Source: Roseateles sp049532965
GTDB taxonomy: Bacteria; Pseudomonadota; Gammaproteobacteria; Burkholderiales; Burkholderiaceae_C
Length of the DNA stretch: 64,000 nt
Assembly (NCBI RefSeq): GCF_049532965.1
Contig: NZ_CP186694.1
Location: forward strand, 1,302,001 to 1,366,000
Direction: 5' to 3'
Shown here one piece after another: positions 49,830 through 58,565 of the stretch. A program made the translations under genes and the position numbers. Under the pieces are notes generated by a model, which did not search any database, was not told where the DNA came from, and saw only the letters and a program-made list of their open reading frames with translations. How positions within the stretch are numbered: position 1 is the stretch's first letter; the number at the start of each line of letters is the position of its first letter.

Positions 49830-52232
49830 ATGGCCAAACCATGGACCGACAGTGCCGGCCCCAATGAGGAGCTGCCCGATCACCAACGACGCGTGTTCGC
49901 GTTCGGCATGGGCCTGTTCCCGGTGCTGCCACTGCTGCCAGGATGCGGGGGCGGTGCCGCCAGCGAGGCGGGCGCGCCGTTGTTCGGGGGCGGAGGGGGG
50001 GCGGCGGACACCGGGGCGGATCCAGCCCTGTCGCTGTGGACGCCGGACGACACCCCTGAACCGACACCCAACGACCCTTTGCCACCGCAAGCGCCGGGTG
50101 CCTCTCCCGAGCCTGCGCCGGCGCCGGGGGCCCCGCCTTTGCCTGACGACCCCGCGGACGGTCCAGCGCCCGCGCCGGTGCCGGGGAATGCCCCCGCACC
50201 GGGCTCGGGCGGCCCATCGGAGCCCGAACCGCCCCTTCCGCCCCGGTCGGGGCCCATCACGCATCCGGGGCTGTTGCACACCCAGGCCGACCTTCAGCGC
50301 ATGCGCGACAAGGTTGCCGCCAACCAGCAGCCCTGGGTCGGCAGCTGGAACCTGATGCTCGCCGCGCGTCGCGCCAACCTTGGTGCGACGCCGTCCCCGC
50401 GGGAAATTGTGATTCGCGGCGGCGAGGGCGAGAACTTCTGGGTGATGATCACCGACATGATGCGCGCGTATCACCTCGCGCTGCGTTGGAAGATCAGCGG
50501 CGACGAGGCCTATGCGAAAGACGCGGTGAGATTCCTCAACGCTTGGTCGTCGACCTTGAAACAACTGGCCGGCAATTCCAATCGGTACCTGGCATCGGGC
50601 CTGTACGGCAACCAATGGGCCAATGCGGCCGAGCTGATGCGGACCTATTCGGGCTGGGCGAAAGACGACGTCGCACGGTTCCAGAACATGCTGCTCACGG
50701 TGTTCTATCCGGAGTGCCATGCGTTCCTCACCAACCACAATGGCACGGAGATCAGAAAGGTCACGCACTACTGGGCCAACTGGGACCTGGCGAACGTCTG
50801 CAGCATGTATGCCATCGGCGTGTTCTGCGACCGGCCGGACATCGTCGCTGAGGCCAGCAGCTACTACAGGCACGGCCGAGGCTGTGGATCGCATGGCAAC
50901 AACGTCTACGCCATCCACCCCGGCTATCTGGGCCAGTGGCAGGAAAGCCATCGCGACCAAGGCCATTCGACCCTGGGCATCGCGCTGGCCGGCATGCTGT
51001 GCGAAATGGCCTGGAACCAGGGCGAGGATCTCTACGGGCTCTGGAACAACCGTCTGCTGGCCGGCGCGGAATACGTCGCCAAGACCAACGTCCTGGTAGG
51101 ACCGCCGCCCACCTATACCGCGTACCCGATGCCCTTCATCCCGTACTCCGGTGTCCATGGGTCCAGCACCTCGGTGTCCGGTGGGGAAAACTCCCGTCCC
51201 TGCTGGGAACTCATCCTCAACCATTACGTCGGCCGCCTGGGCATGTCGGCGCCCTGGACCCTGGAGATGGTGAAGAAGCAGCGTCCCGAACGGGTGGACG
51301 GCGGCGACTCGCCGGGCCTGGGCTCGTTGTTCTACTTGCGCGACCCGGTCCCGCCCGCCAAACCCAGCGGCCTGAGCGCGGTGCTCAACGACGGCAAGGT
51401 CCTGATGTCCTGGTGGGGCAGCGCCGACGCGACGCAATACGCCGTGCAGCGATCGCGATCGGCCAGCGGTCCCTTCACCAATATCGCGCAAGTGTCCGAC
51501 CCACGGACCTACACCGATGCGCCTGGTCCCGGGACCTGGTACTACCGGGTCAGCGCCATCACCGGCCTGGGCGAGCGCGTCGGGGCGGACACCCTGCGCG
51601 TGGCCGTGCCCGGCGAGTTGTGGCTGCATCTGCCGCTCAACGGCACCGCCGATGACCTCAGCGGCAACGGCCGACACGCCGTGCTCATGGAAGGCGCGAC
51701 CTGGGGCGTGGGGCGCAATGGCACCAGCTGCGTGCAGTTCGACGGCCGCCGGGCCCACGTGCGCTTGCCCGATGGCGTGGTGGAGGCGCTGGGCGACTTC
51801 ACCGTGGCGATGTGGGTCTACTGCGACAACACCGGACTCAGTTCCCGCTTCTTCGATTTCGGCTCCAACGACGTGTCGTACATGGGGCTCACCCCGCGGG
51901 AGTCGGCCGTCCCCAGCCTGATGCGCTTCATGTCCACCCGCAATCAGTTCTGGATGCCCTCGCCCCTGGCGGCGCCCACACCGCCCAACGGCCGCTGGAT
52001 CCATGTGGCCCTCACGCTCGCGGGCACCATGGGCCGGCTGTACGTCGACGGTGCTCAGGTCGCGAGCTCGCCCGAGATCTGGATGGCGCCCTACCAGTTC
52101 GGACACACGACGCACAACTGGCTGGGACGCTCGCAGTACAGGGGCGATCCGTTCTTCAAGGGACGGATGCAGGACTTCCGGATCTACAGCGGCGCGCTGA
52201 CCCCCGCCGCCATCGCGGACCTGGCCCGCTGA
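49830..52232 (+). CDS. Lipoprotein with alginate-lyase-fold domain, Fn3-like and LamG domains
   Basis: An 800-residue lipoprotein; the ATG giving MAKPWTDSAG has AGGAAG five bases upstream, better than upstream ATGs. A lipobox (LPGC) is followed by a ~120-residue Gly/Pro-rich linker. An alginate-lyase (PL5-like alpha/alpha toroid) domain covers about 145-480: LYGNQWANAAELMR, THYWANWDLANVC and QESHRDQGHS. A fibronectin-III-like part (about 505-585) leads to a LamG/concanavalin-like domain (about 590-795). It probably binds and cleaves a uronic-acid-containing polymer at the cell surface. The exact substrate is open. Confidence 0.82.
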   Translation: MAKPWTDSAGPNEELPDHQRRVFAFGMGLFPVLPLLPGCGGGAASEAGAPLFGGGGGAADTGADPALSLWTPDDTPEPTPNDPLPPQAPGASPEPAPAPGAPPLPDDPADGPAPAPVPGNAPAPGSGGPSEPEPPLPPRSGPITHPGLLHTQADLQRMRDKVAANQQPWVGSWNLMLAARRANLGATPSPREIVIRGGEGENFWVMITDMMRAYHLALRWKISGDEAYAKDAVRFLNAWSSTLKQLAGNSNRYLASGLYGNQWANAAELMRTYSGWAKDDVARFQNMLLTVFYPECHAFLTNHNGTEIRKVTHYWANWDLANVCSMYAIGVFCDRPDIVAEASSYYRHGRGCGSHGNNVYAIHPGYLGQWQESHRDQGHSTLGIALAGMLCEMAWNQGEDLYGLWNNRLLAGAEYVAKTNVLVGPPPTYTAYPMPFIPYSGVHGSSTSVSGGENSRPCWELILNHYVGRLGMSAPWTLEMVKKQRPERVDGGDSPGLGSLFYLRDPVPPAKPSGLSAVLNDGKVLMSWWGSADATQYAVQRSRSASGPFTNIAQVSDPRTYTDAPGPGTWYYRVSAITGLGERVGADTLRVAVPGELWLHLPLNGTADDLSGNGRHAVLMEGATWGVGRNGTSCVQFDGRRAHVRLPDGVVEALGDFTVAMWVYCDNTGLSSRFFDFGSNDVSYMGLTPRESAVPSLMRFMSTRNQFWMPSPLAAPTPPNGRWIHVALTLAGTMGRLYVDGAQVASSPEIWMAPYQFGHTTHNWLGRSQYRGDPFFKGRMQDFRIYSGALTPAAIADLAR

Positions 52233-52387
52233 CCGGCGTTCCCCACCGCCCCTACCGCCATTTAGGCGGGGGGCGCCGGGCGGGATCGCCGCCGGGATGC
52301 ACGCCACGCCACAGTTGCGCGGCACGCAACTATTGATCGGAACGATGCACTTCACGTCGTTCACGTCATGGCCGAGCATCCGGCCCC

Positions 52388-54463
52388 ATGACACGAACGA
52401 TCCCTTGCGTCCTGATGCGGGCGGGCACCTCCCGGGGCCCGTTCTTCCTTCGCGACTGGCTCCCCGCCGACGAGCGCGAACGTGACGAAGCGCTGATCGG
52501 CGCCATCGGCGCCAGCGACCTGCTCCAGGTCGACGGCGTCGGCGGCGGCAACTCCCTGACTTCCAAGGTCGCCATCGTTTCCCGCTCGACGGAGCCGGGT
52601 TGCGATGTCGACTACCTCTTTGCCCAGGTCGGCGTCGGCCAGCGCTCGGTCGACACGCGGCCCAACTGCGGGAACATGCTGTCGGGCGTTGGGCCCTTCG
52701 CGATCGAGCACGGCCTGGTCGAGGCGCGCGACGGCGAGACCACCGTTCGCGTCTTCAACGTCAACACGCGTTCGCGCATCGACGTCACCGTGCTCACGCC
52801 CGGCCGCCGTGTCCTCTACACCGGCACTACGAGCATCGATGGCGTCGCCGGCACCGCCGCCCCCATCCGGCTGAATTTCCTCGATGCCTGGGGCGCGGTG
52901 ACGGGCTCGCTGTTTCCGACCGGCCGCCGCATCGACCGCATCAACGGCCTGCGGGTCACCTGCATCGACGCCGCCATGCCGCTGGTCATCGTGCGCGCCG
53001 AGGACCTGGGCCTGCACGGACGCGAGGCGCCCCCTGAACTCGACGCGGATCACGCGCTGCTGGCCCGGCTGGAGGCCGTGCGCTGCGCCGCCGGCGAGGC
53101 CATGGGACTGGGCGATGTCACCACCAGCGTGATTCCCAAGCCGGTGATCGTGAGTCCGGGGGACGACCTGGACAGCATCACCTCCCGGTACTTCACACCC
53201 CGCCGCTGCCATGCCTCGCATGCCGTCACAGGCGCGATTGGTGTCGCCACCGCTTTCGCGCTGCCCGGCACCGTGGCCAGCGGCCTCGAGGCGAGCGCGG
53301 GCCTGCGCACCGTGTCCGTCCTGCATCCCCAGGGGCGGATCGCCGTCGAGGTCCTGATCGAAGGACACGGCGAAACGGCCTCGGTGCAGCGCGCCGCGCT
53401 CGTGCGCACCGCCCGAAAGATCCTGCAGGGTGAGCTGTACCTGCCGGATTACGTGTTCTCGATATCTACAGAAGGAGACAAACCGATGAAGACCTTGCTC
53501 GCGCCCGCCGCGCTGGCGACCGCCGCACTGACCGCCTCCGCGCCGGCGCCCGCCCAACCGCAGGCGGGCTACCCGACGAAGACCATCACCATCGTCGTCC
53601 CCACCGCGGCCGGCGGCGGCAACGACGCGATGGCACGCACGATCGCGCAAAAGCTGGGGCCGCTGCTCGGCCAGTCGGTGATCATCGACAACCGCGCCGG
53701 CGCGAACGGCTCCATCGCGAGCGAGTTCGTTGCCCGTGCGGCGCCCGACGGCCACACGCTGATGCTGGGCTACATCGCGACCCATGCGATGAATCCCGCG
53801 CTGCAGAAGCTGCGCTACGACCCCGTGGCCGACTTCGAGCCCGTCGGCCTGGTGGGCTACTCGCCGACGCTGATGGTCGCCAACGCCAGCGTGCCGGTGA
53901 AGGACGTCAAGGACCTCATCGCGCAGCTCAAGGCCAAGCCGGACCGCTACAGCTATGCATCGGCCGGCAACGGCACCGCCCCGCACTTCGCCGCCGAGCT
54001 GTTCAAGCTCAACGCCGGCGTCGACATGCTCGGCGTGCCCTACAAGGGCTCGGCGCCCGCGGTCACCGACACGCTCGGCGGGCAGACGCAGTTCATGTTC
54101 CCCAGCCTCTTCACGGCGATCCCCTACGTCAAGAGCGGCAAGCTCAAGCCGCTTGCCGTCGCCGGCCCGAAGCGCAGTCCGCTGCTGCCGGACGTGCCGA
54201 CGCTGAAGGAGGCTGGCGTCGACGGCGTCGACGTGCAGCAGTGGTACGGCGTCTTCGCGCCGGCGAAGACGCCCCGGCCGGTCATCGACAGACTCAACAA
54301 GGCCCTGAACCAGGTGCTGGCGGACAAGGAGGTCGTCAAGCGCATCGAGGACCACGGCGCGGACGTCGAGTCCAGCACGCCCGAACAGCTCGGCACGCTG
54401 GTGAAGAGCGAACTCGGCAAGTGGAAGGCCGTCGTGCAGAAGGCCAGGCTGACCGCCGAATGA
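52388..54463 (+). CDS. PrpF-like isomerase fused in frame to a Bug receptor
   Basis: A continuous 691-codon frame. Residues 1-355 are a PrpF/4-oxalomesaconate-tautomerase-type isomerase (IPCVLMRAGTSRGPFF, LLQVDGVGGGNSLTSKVAIV, VDTRPNCGNMLSGVGPFAIE), cytoplasmic enzymes that shift double bonds in methylaconitate, oxalomesaconate or aconitate. No stop follows; the frame passes through a ribosome site (AGAAGGAG) into a complete Bug protein with its own signal peptide. A 1-base shift would instead end the first gene at TGA 53487-53489, overlapping the Bug ATG as ATGA. So either a stop was lost or the sequence has an indel. An internal start is likely used for the receptor. Confidence 0.75.
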   Translation: MTRTIPCVLMRAGTSRGPFFLRDWLPADERERDEALIGAIGASDLLQVDGVGGGNSLTSKVAIVSRSTEPGCDVDYLFAQVGVGQRSVDTRPNCGNMLSGVGPFAIEHGLVEARDGETTVRVFNVNTRSRIDVTVLTPGRRVLYTGTTSIDGVAGTAAPIRLNFLDAWGAVTGSLFPTGRRIDRINGLRVTCIDAAMPLVIVRAEDLGLHGREAPPELDADHALLARLEAVRCAAGEAMGLGDVTTSVIPKPVIVSPGDDLDSITSRYFTPRRCHASHAVTGAIGVATAFALPGTVASGLEASAGLRTVSVLHPQGRIAVEVLIEGHGETASVQRAALVRTARKILQGELYLPDYVFSISTEGDKPMKTLLAPAALATAALTASAPAPAQPQAGYPTKTITIVVPTAAGGGNDAMARTIAQKLGPLLGQSVIIDNRAGANGSIASEFVARAAPDGHTLMLGYIATHAMNPALQKLRYDPVADFEPVGLVGYSPTLMVANASVPVKDVKDLIAQLKAKPDRYSYASAGNGTAPHFAAELFKLNAGVDMLGVPYKGSAPAVTDTLGGQTQFMFPSLFTAIPYVKSGKLKPLAVAGPKRSPLLPDVPTLKEAGVDGVDVQQWYGVFAPAKTPRPVIDRLNKALNQVLADKEVVKRIEDHGADVESSTPEQLGTLVKSELGKWKAVVQKARLTAE
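53486..54463 (+). CDS. Bug-family substrate-binding protein (internal start within fused frame)
   Basis: A 325-residue periplasmic receptor with its own AGAAGGAG and ATG, signal peptide (LLAPAALATAALTASAPAPAQ), and Bug marks KTITIVVPTAAGGGNDAMAR, VIIDNRAGANGSIAS, GVPYKGSAPAVTDTLGG and WYGVFAPAKTPRP. A signal peptide cannot work in the middle of a fusion, so I think this start makes the functional receptor. It precedes a porin and enzymes of carboxylate breakdown, so its ligand is probably a di- or tricarboxylate. Confidence 0.85.
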   Translation: MKTLLAPAALATAALTASAPAPAQPQAGYPTKTITIVVPTAAGGGNDAMARTIAQKLGPLLGQSVIIDNRAGANGSIASEFVARAAPDGHTLMLGYIATHAMNPALQKLRYDPVADFEPVGLVGYSPTLMVANASVPVKDVKDLIAQLKAKPDRYSYASAGNGTAPHFAAELFKLNAGVDMLGVPYKGSAPAVTDTLGGQTQFMFPSLFTAIPYVKSGKLKPLAVAGPKRSPLLPDVPTLKEAGVDGVDVQQWYGVFAPAKTPRPVIDRLNKALNQVLADKEVVKRIEDHGADVESSTPEQLGTLVKSELGKWKAVVQKARLTAE

Positions 54464-54521
54464 TCGCCCCCAGCCGCTGACGTCCGCCGCGGCCATCATC
54501 ACAACGACACGAGGAGACCCC

Positions 54522-55613
54522 ATGACACCCCGCCCTTCCCTCCTGAGACTGGTTCCGGCCGCCTTGCTGGCCACGATGTCCGGCACCGCCGCCGCCCAGG
54601 GCAGCGTCACGCTGTCCGGCGTCGTCGACGCGGCGATGCGCAGCGTCCGCAACGAGGGCGCCGGCAGCGTCCAATCGCTGGCCAGCGGCGGCAACGCCAC
54701 GAGCCGCCTGGTCGTGCGCGGCACGGAAGACCTCGGCGGCGGCCTGTGGGCCGGCTTCCATCTTGAACACGGCATCGCGCTCGACAGCGGATCGGCCACC
54801 AGCAGCACCCAGTTCTGGGACCGCCGTGCCACGCTGAGCCTGGGCGATCGCCGCCTCGGCGAGGTCCGCGCGGGCCGCGACTACGTGCCGACCTACACCG
54901 CATGGGTCAAGCAGGATCCGTTCAGCCACGTGGGCGTCGCCGGGTCGACCAACCTCTACACCGCCACGCCCAGCGGTCCGATCCGCTCAGCCTTCGGCAG
55001 CAGTCCCAACACACTGGTGCGCACCAACAACTCGGTGCAACTGCTGTTGCCCGACCAACTGGGCGGTGTCGAAGGCGGCCTGATGGTGGCCGCCGGTGAA
55101 GGCGGCACGCAGGCTCAGGGGGCGAACAAGCTGATCGGCGGCCGGCTCGGCTACGTCCAGGGGCCGGTGTCGCTGAGCGTCGCCCATGCGCGCAGCGAGA
55201 ACAGCGGCACCGCGTCCAGTGGCGACTTCACGGACACCCTGATCGGCGGCGCTTATGACTTTGGGGTGGTCCGCGTGGCGTTGACGCAGCGCCAGTTCAA
55301 GCAGGCGAACGCCCGGCAGACGCTGCGCATGCTCGGGGCCTGGGTGCCGCTGGGGCGGGGCGAGCTGAAGCTCCAATGGCTGGCCAGCAACATGGCGGGC
55401 CGCGTCGGTGCGGTCGATATCGGCGCCAACGACGCGCGGCAGTTCGGGCTCGGCTATGTCTATCCTCTGTCCAAGCGCACGGCGCTCTACGGCCAGGTCG
55501 CGCGTGTCGACAACGACGGCGCGTCCACTTACGCCGTGCCCGGCGGTCCGGCCGGACTCGCGGGTGGGCGTAGCTCCACCGGCACCGAGCTGGGCATCCG
55601 CCACACCTTCTGA
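54522..55613 (+). CDS. General porin, Burkholderiales Gram-negative porin family
   Basis: A 363-residue porin with signal peptide (ATMSGTAAAQ), first strand GSVTLSGVVDAAMRSV, FWDRRATLSLGDRRLGEVRAGRD and the final strand GIRHTF. GAGGAG lies before the ATG. It resembles the porin at 38255-39358 in layout and shares the same Bug-plus-porin pairing, pointing to duplicated uptake modules. Confidence 0.93.
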   Translation: MTPRPSLLRLVPAALLATMSGTAAAQGSVTLSGVVDAAMRSVRNEGAGSVQSLASGGNATSRLVVRGTEDLGGGLWAGFHLEHGIALDSGSATSSTQFWDRRATLSLGDRRLGEVRAGRDYVPTYTAWVKQDPFSHVGVAGSTNLYTATPSGPIRSAFGSSPNTLVRTNNSVQLLLPDQLGGVEGGLMVAAGEGGTQAQGANKLIGGRLGYVQGPVSLSVAHARSENSGTASSGDFTDTLIGGAYDFGVVRVALTQRQFKQANARQTLRMLGAWVPLGRGELKLQWLASNMAGRVGAVDIGANDARQFGLGYVYPLSKRTALYGQVARVDNDGASTYAVPGGPAGLAGGRSSTGTELGIRHTF

Positions 55614-55629
55614 ACTGCAGGACCTCGAC

Positions 55630-56478
55630 ATGCAAGAACTCTCCGACTGGATCGGCCGCAGCGAAACGCTGCATGACGTCATCGGCCCCACGCCCGTCCT
55701 CGCGCTCAACGCGACGCTGGACCGCGAGCCGATCGAGGCGGAGACCGGACTGCCGCTGCCGCCGTTGTGGCACTGGCTCTACTTCCTGCCGCGGCACCGG
55801 CAGTCGGAGATCGGCGCCGACGGGCATGCCCGCCGGGGCGGTTTCCTGCCGCCGGTGCCGCTGCCGCGCCGCATGTGGGCGGGCGGCCAGTTCGATTTCC
55901 GTTCTCCGGTGCGTGTCGGCGACGCGGTGACGCGCACTTCGACGATCGAGGACGTGACCACCAAGGCGGGCCGCACGGGACCGCTGGTCTTCGTGAAGGT
56001 GCGCCACGACATCCGCCGCAACGGCGAGCCGGAGCCGGCCATCGTCGAGCACCACGACATCGTCTACCGCGAGGCGCGGCAGCCCGGCGACGCCGAGCCG
56101 CCGCCGCAGGCCGCTTCCGCACAGGCCCCGTGGCACCGGGACCTCGTGCCCGACGACGTGCTGCTGTTCCGCTACTCCGCGCTCACGTTCAACGGCCACC
56201 GCATCCATTACGACCGCCGCTACGTCACGGAGGTCGAAGGCTACCCCGGCCTGATCGTGCATGGCCCGCTGATCGCGACGCTGCTGATGGACCTGCTGCG
56301 CCGCCATGCGCCCGAGGCAACCGTGGCGAACTTCCGCTTCAAGGCCGTGCGGCCGACCTTCGATGGCGCGCCCCTGCGCGTCAACGGCGCCCCGCAGGCC
56401 GACGGCCGGACCGTGCGGCTCTGGGCCCAGGACCATGAAGGCTGGTTGACGATGGATGCCGTCGCCACGCTGCGCTGA
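55630..56478 (+). CDS. FAS1-like/MaoC hotdog hydratase (itaconyl- or mesaconyl-CoA hydratase type)
   Basis: A 282-residue double-hotdog protein. The N-terminal half (about 1-140) is a FAS1-like dehydratase domain (WAGGQFDFRSPVRVGDAVTR); the C-terminal half has YSALTFNGHRIHYDRRYVTE with LIVHGPLIATLLMDLL, the R-specific hydratase site. Proteins of this type and size hydrate C4/C5 unsaturated CoA esters such as mesaconyl-C4-CoA and itaconyl-CoA. It lies 21 bases before a CaiB-type CoA-transferase gene and two genes before a CitE-like lyase, so itaconyl-CoA hydratase (Ich) is my preferred guess. Confidence 0.85.
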   Translation: MQELSDWIGRSETLHDVIGPTPVLALNATLDREPIEAETGLPLPPLWHWLYFLPRHRQSEIGADGHARRGGFLPPVPLPRRMWAGGQFDFRSPVRVGDAVTRTSTIEDVTTKAGRTGPLVFVKVRHDIRRNGEPEPAIVEHHDIVYREARQPGDAEPPPQAASAQAPWHRDLVPDDVLLFRYSALTFNGHRIHYDRRYVTEVEGYPGLIVHGPLIATLLMDLLRRHAPEATVANFRFKAVRPTFDGAPLRVNGAPQADGRTVRLWAQDHEGWLTMDAVATLR

Positions 56479-56499
56479 ACCACTGCGAAGGACTTCCTC

Positions 56500-57684
56500 A
56501 TGCAACCGCTCCAGGGCCTTACGGTCGTCACGCTCGAGCACGCGATCGCCGCCCCGTTCGCGACCCGCCAGCTCGCCGATCTCGGCGCGCGCGTCATCAA
56601 GATCGAGCGCCCCGGCGTTGGCGATTTCGCTCGCGGCTACGACCAGCGCGTGCGCGGCATGGCCTCGCATTTCGTCTGGACCAACCGCAGCAAGGAGAGT
56701 CTCACGCTGGACGTCAAGCATCCGGAAGCGGCGCGGCTGCTGCGGCGCCTGGTGCTGGAGAAGGCCGATGTCGTCGTCCAGAATCTGGCGCCCGGTGCTG
56801 CCGCGCGGCTGGGCATGGACTACCCGGCCCTGTCCGGCCACAAGCCGGCGATCATCGTCTGCGACATCTCCGGCTACGGCGGCGACGGCCCCTACCGGGA
56901 CAAGAAGGCCTACGACCTGCTGATCCAGAGCGAAGCGGGATTCGTGTCGGTGACAGGCACGGCGGACGAGCCGTGCAAGGCGGGCGCCTCGATCGCCGAC
57001 ATCGCGGCGGGCATGTACGCCTTCAGCAACATCCTGGCCGCGCTGATCGAGCGCTCACGGACCGGGCGCGGCCGGCACATCGACATTTCGATGCTGGAGT
57101 CGCTGACCGAGTGGACCAGCTATCCGCTGTACTACGCCCTCGACGGCGCTGCGCCGCCGCCCCGCACCGGCGCCGCGCACGCCACCATCTATCCCTATGG
57201 CCCCTTCCCCACCGGCGCCGACGGCGGCAGCGTCATGCTGGGCCTGCAGAACGAGCGGGAGTGGGTCAACTTCTGCGAGAAGGTGCTCATGCAGCCGGCG
57301 CTGGCCCTCGATCCGCGCTTCAGCGGCAATGCCCAGCGGGTGGCTCATCGGGAGGTCCTGCACGCGCTGATTGTCGAGGCCTGCCGGCCGCTGACCGCGC
57401 CGCAGCTCATCGAGCGGCTGGAAGCCGCGCAGATCGCCAATGCCCGTGTCAACACGATGCACGAGGTGTGGGAACACCCGCAGCTGAAGGCGCGCGGCCG
57501 CTGGCGCGAGGTCGGCTCGCCGGTCGGCCCGTTGCCGGCCTTGCTGCCGCCGGGCAGCTGGGACGACGGCGACCCGCGCCTGGACCCCGTCCCCGCGCTG
57601 GGCCAGCACACCGAGGCCATCCTTGCCGAGCTGGGGTTGGACGCGGCCGCCATCGAAGCGCTGCGCGCCGAGGCTGCAATCTGA
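56500..57684 (+). CDS. CaiB/BaiF-family (class III) CoA-transferase
   Basis: A 394-residue enzyme with the class III CoA-transferase N-terminus LTVVTLEHAIAAPFATRQLADLGARVIKIE, catalytic Asp167 in KAGASIADIAAGM and the CDISGYGGDGPYR segment. It forms interlocked dimers and moves CoA from succinyl-CoA or a similar donor to a carboxylate. Its stop overlaps the next ATG by one base (TGATG). In this operon it would activate the imported acid, for example itaconate. Confidence 0.92.
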   Translation: MQPLQGLTVVTLEHAIAAPFATRQLADLGARVIKIERPGVGDFARGYDQRVRGMASHFVWTNRSKESLTLDVKHPEAARLLRRLVLEKADVVVQNLAPGAAARLGMDYPALSGHKPAIIVCDISGYGGDGPYRDKKAYDLLIQSEAGFVSVTGTADEPCKAGASIADIAAGMYAFSNILAALIERSRTGRGRHIDISMLESLTEWTSYPLYYALDGAAPPPRTGAAHATIYPYGPFPTGADGGSVMLGLQNEREWVNFCEKVLMQPALALDPRFSGNAQRVAHREVLHALIVEACRPLTAPQLIERLEAAQIANARVNTMHEVWEHPQLKARGRWREVGSPVGPLPALLPPGSWDDGDPRLDPVPALGQHTEAILAELGLDAAAIEALRAEAAI

Positions 57685-58514
57685 TGACGCATCCGCCCAT
57701 GGTGCCCCGCACCTACCTGTTCGTGCCTGGCAATCGGCCGGAGCGCTTCGACAAGGCGCTGGCCAGCGGCGCCGATGCGGTCGTGCTGGACCTCGAGGAC
57801 GCCGTGGCGCCGGACGCCAAGACCCTGGCGCGGGAGGCGGCGGCGCAATGGTGGACGCACGCGGCCGAGGCCGATCGCTGCCGCGTCATCGTGCGCATCA
57901 ACGACGCGGGCTCCGCCCATTTCGGCGAAGACCTTCGATGTCTGGGCCGGCTGGGCGTGCCGGCGCTCATGTTGCCCAAGGCGGAGTCAGACGAGCAACT
58001 GCGCGCGGTCCGCGCCGCCGTGCCCACCGCCGCCGTGCTGCCGTTGATCGAAACGGCGCGTGGGCTGGCCGATTGCGAGCGCCTCGCGCGCGCGGACGGC
58101 GTCCAGCGACTGGTCTTCGGCACGCTGGACTTCGCGCTCGACCTGGACCTCGACATCGCCCCGGACAACGAACCCCTGGCGGAGGCCGCTGCCCGTCTGG
58201 TGCTGGCCTCGCGCCTGGCGGAACGGCCGGCGCCGGTGGCGGGCGTCACGCCGCAGATCGACGACGAGTCCCGCCTGCTCGCCGACCTGGCCTGGGCGCG
58301 GCGGCGCGGCTTCGGCGCCAAGCTGTGCATCCATCCGCGCCAGGTCGCGCCGCTGAACGCGGCCCTGCTGCCCGATGCCGCCACGCTGGACTGGGCGCGG
58401 CGGGTCCTCGCGGCCGACCGCGCGTCGCCGGGCGCGGCGCAAGTGGACGGTCGCATGGTCGATCGGCCCGTGGTGCTGCAGGCGCGGCGGGTCCTGTCCC
58501 GCGCCGGTTGCTGA
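57684..58514 (+). CDS. CitE-like acyl-CoA lyase (HpcH/HpaI superfamily)
   Basis: A 276-residue (beta/alpha)8 lyase. RTYLFVPGNRPERFDKA, AVVLDLEDAVAPDAK, the Mg-binding Glu in LPLIETARGL and Asp in FGTLDFALDLD, and KLCIHPRQVAPLNAAL are CitE/malyl-CoA lyase marks. Size and context fit citramalyl-CoA lyase, splitting citramalyl-CoA to acetyl-CoA and pyruvate. It is translationally coupled to the CoA-transferase gene. Confidence 0.9.
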   Translation: MTHPPMVPRTYLFVPGNRPERFDKALASGADAVVLDLEDAVAPDAKTLAREAAAQWWTHAAEADRCRVIVRINDAGSAHFGEDLRCLGRLGVPALMLPKAESDEQLRAVRAAVPTAAVLPLIETARGLADCERLARADGVQRLVFGTLDFALDLDLDIAPDNEPLAEAAARLVLASRLAERPAPVAGVTPQIDDESRLLADLAWARRRGFGAKLCIHPRQVAPLNAALLPDAATLDWARRVLAADRASPGAAQVDGRMVDRPVVLQARRVLSRAGC

Positions 58515-58565
58515 GGCCGCGCCCTCACCTCCCTCCGCCCATTCCCTTTTTCTCAGGAGATCCGC

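Noticed and set aside
52255..52269. CCGCC/GGCGG hairpin after the lipoprotein gene
   Set aside because: Only five pairs and no T-tract; too weak to call a terminator in DNA of this composition.
49344..52394. A 1016-codon minus-strand frame opposite the lyase-fold lipoprotein gene
   Set aside because: The plus-strand gene has a lipobox, ordered domains and a ribosome site; the antisense frame has none.
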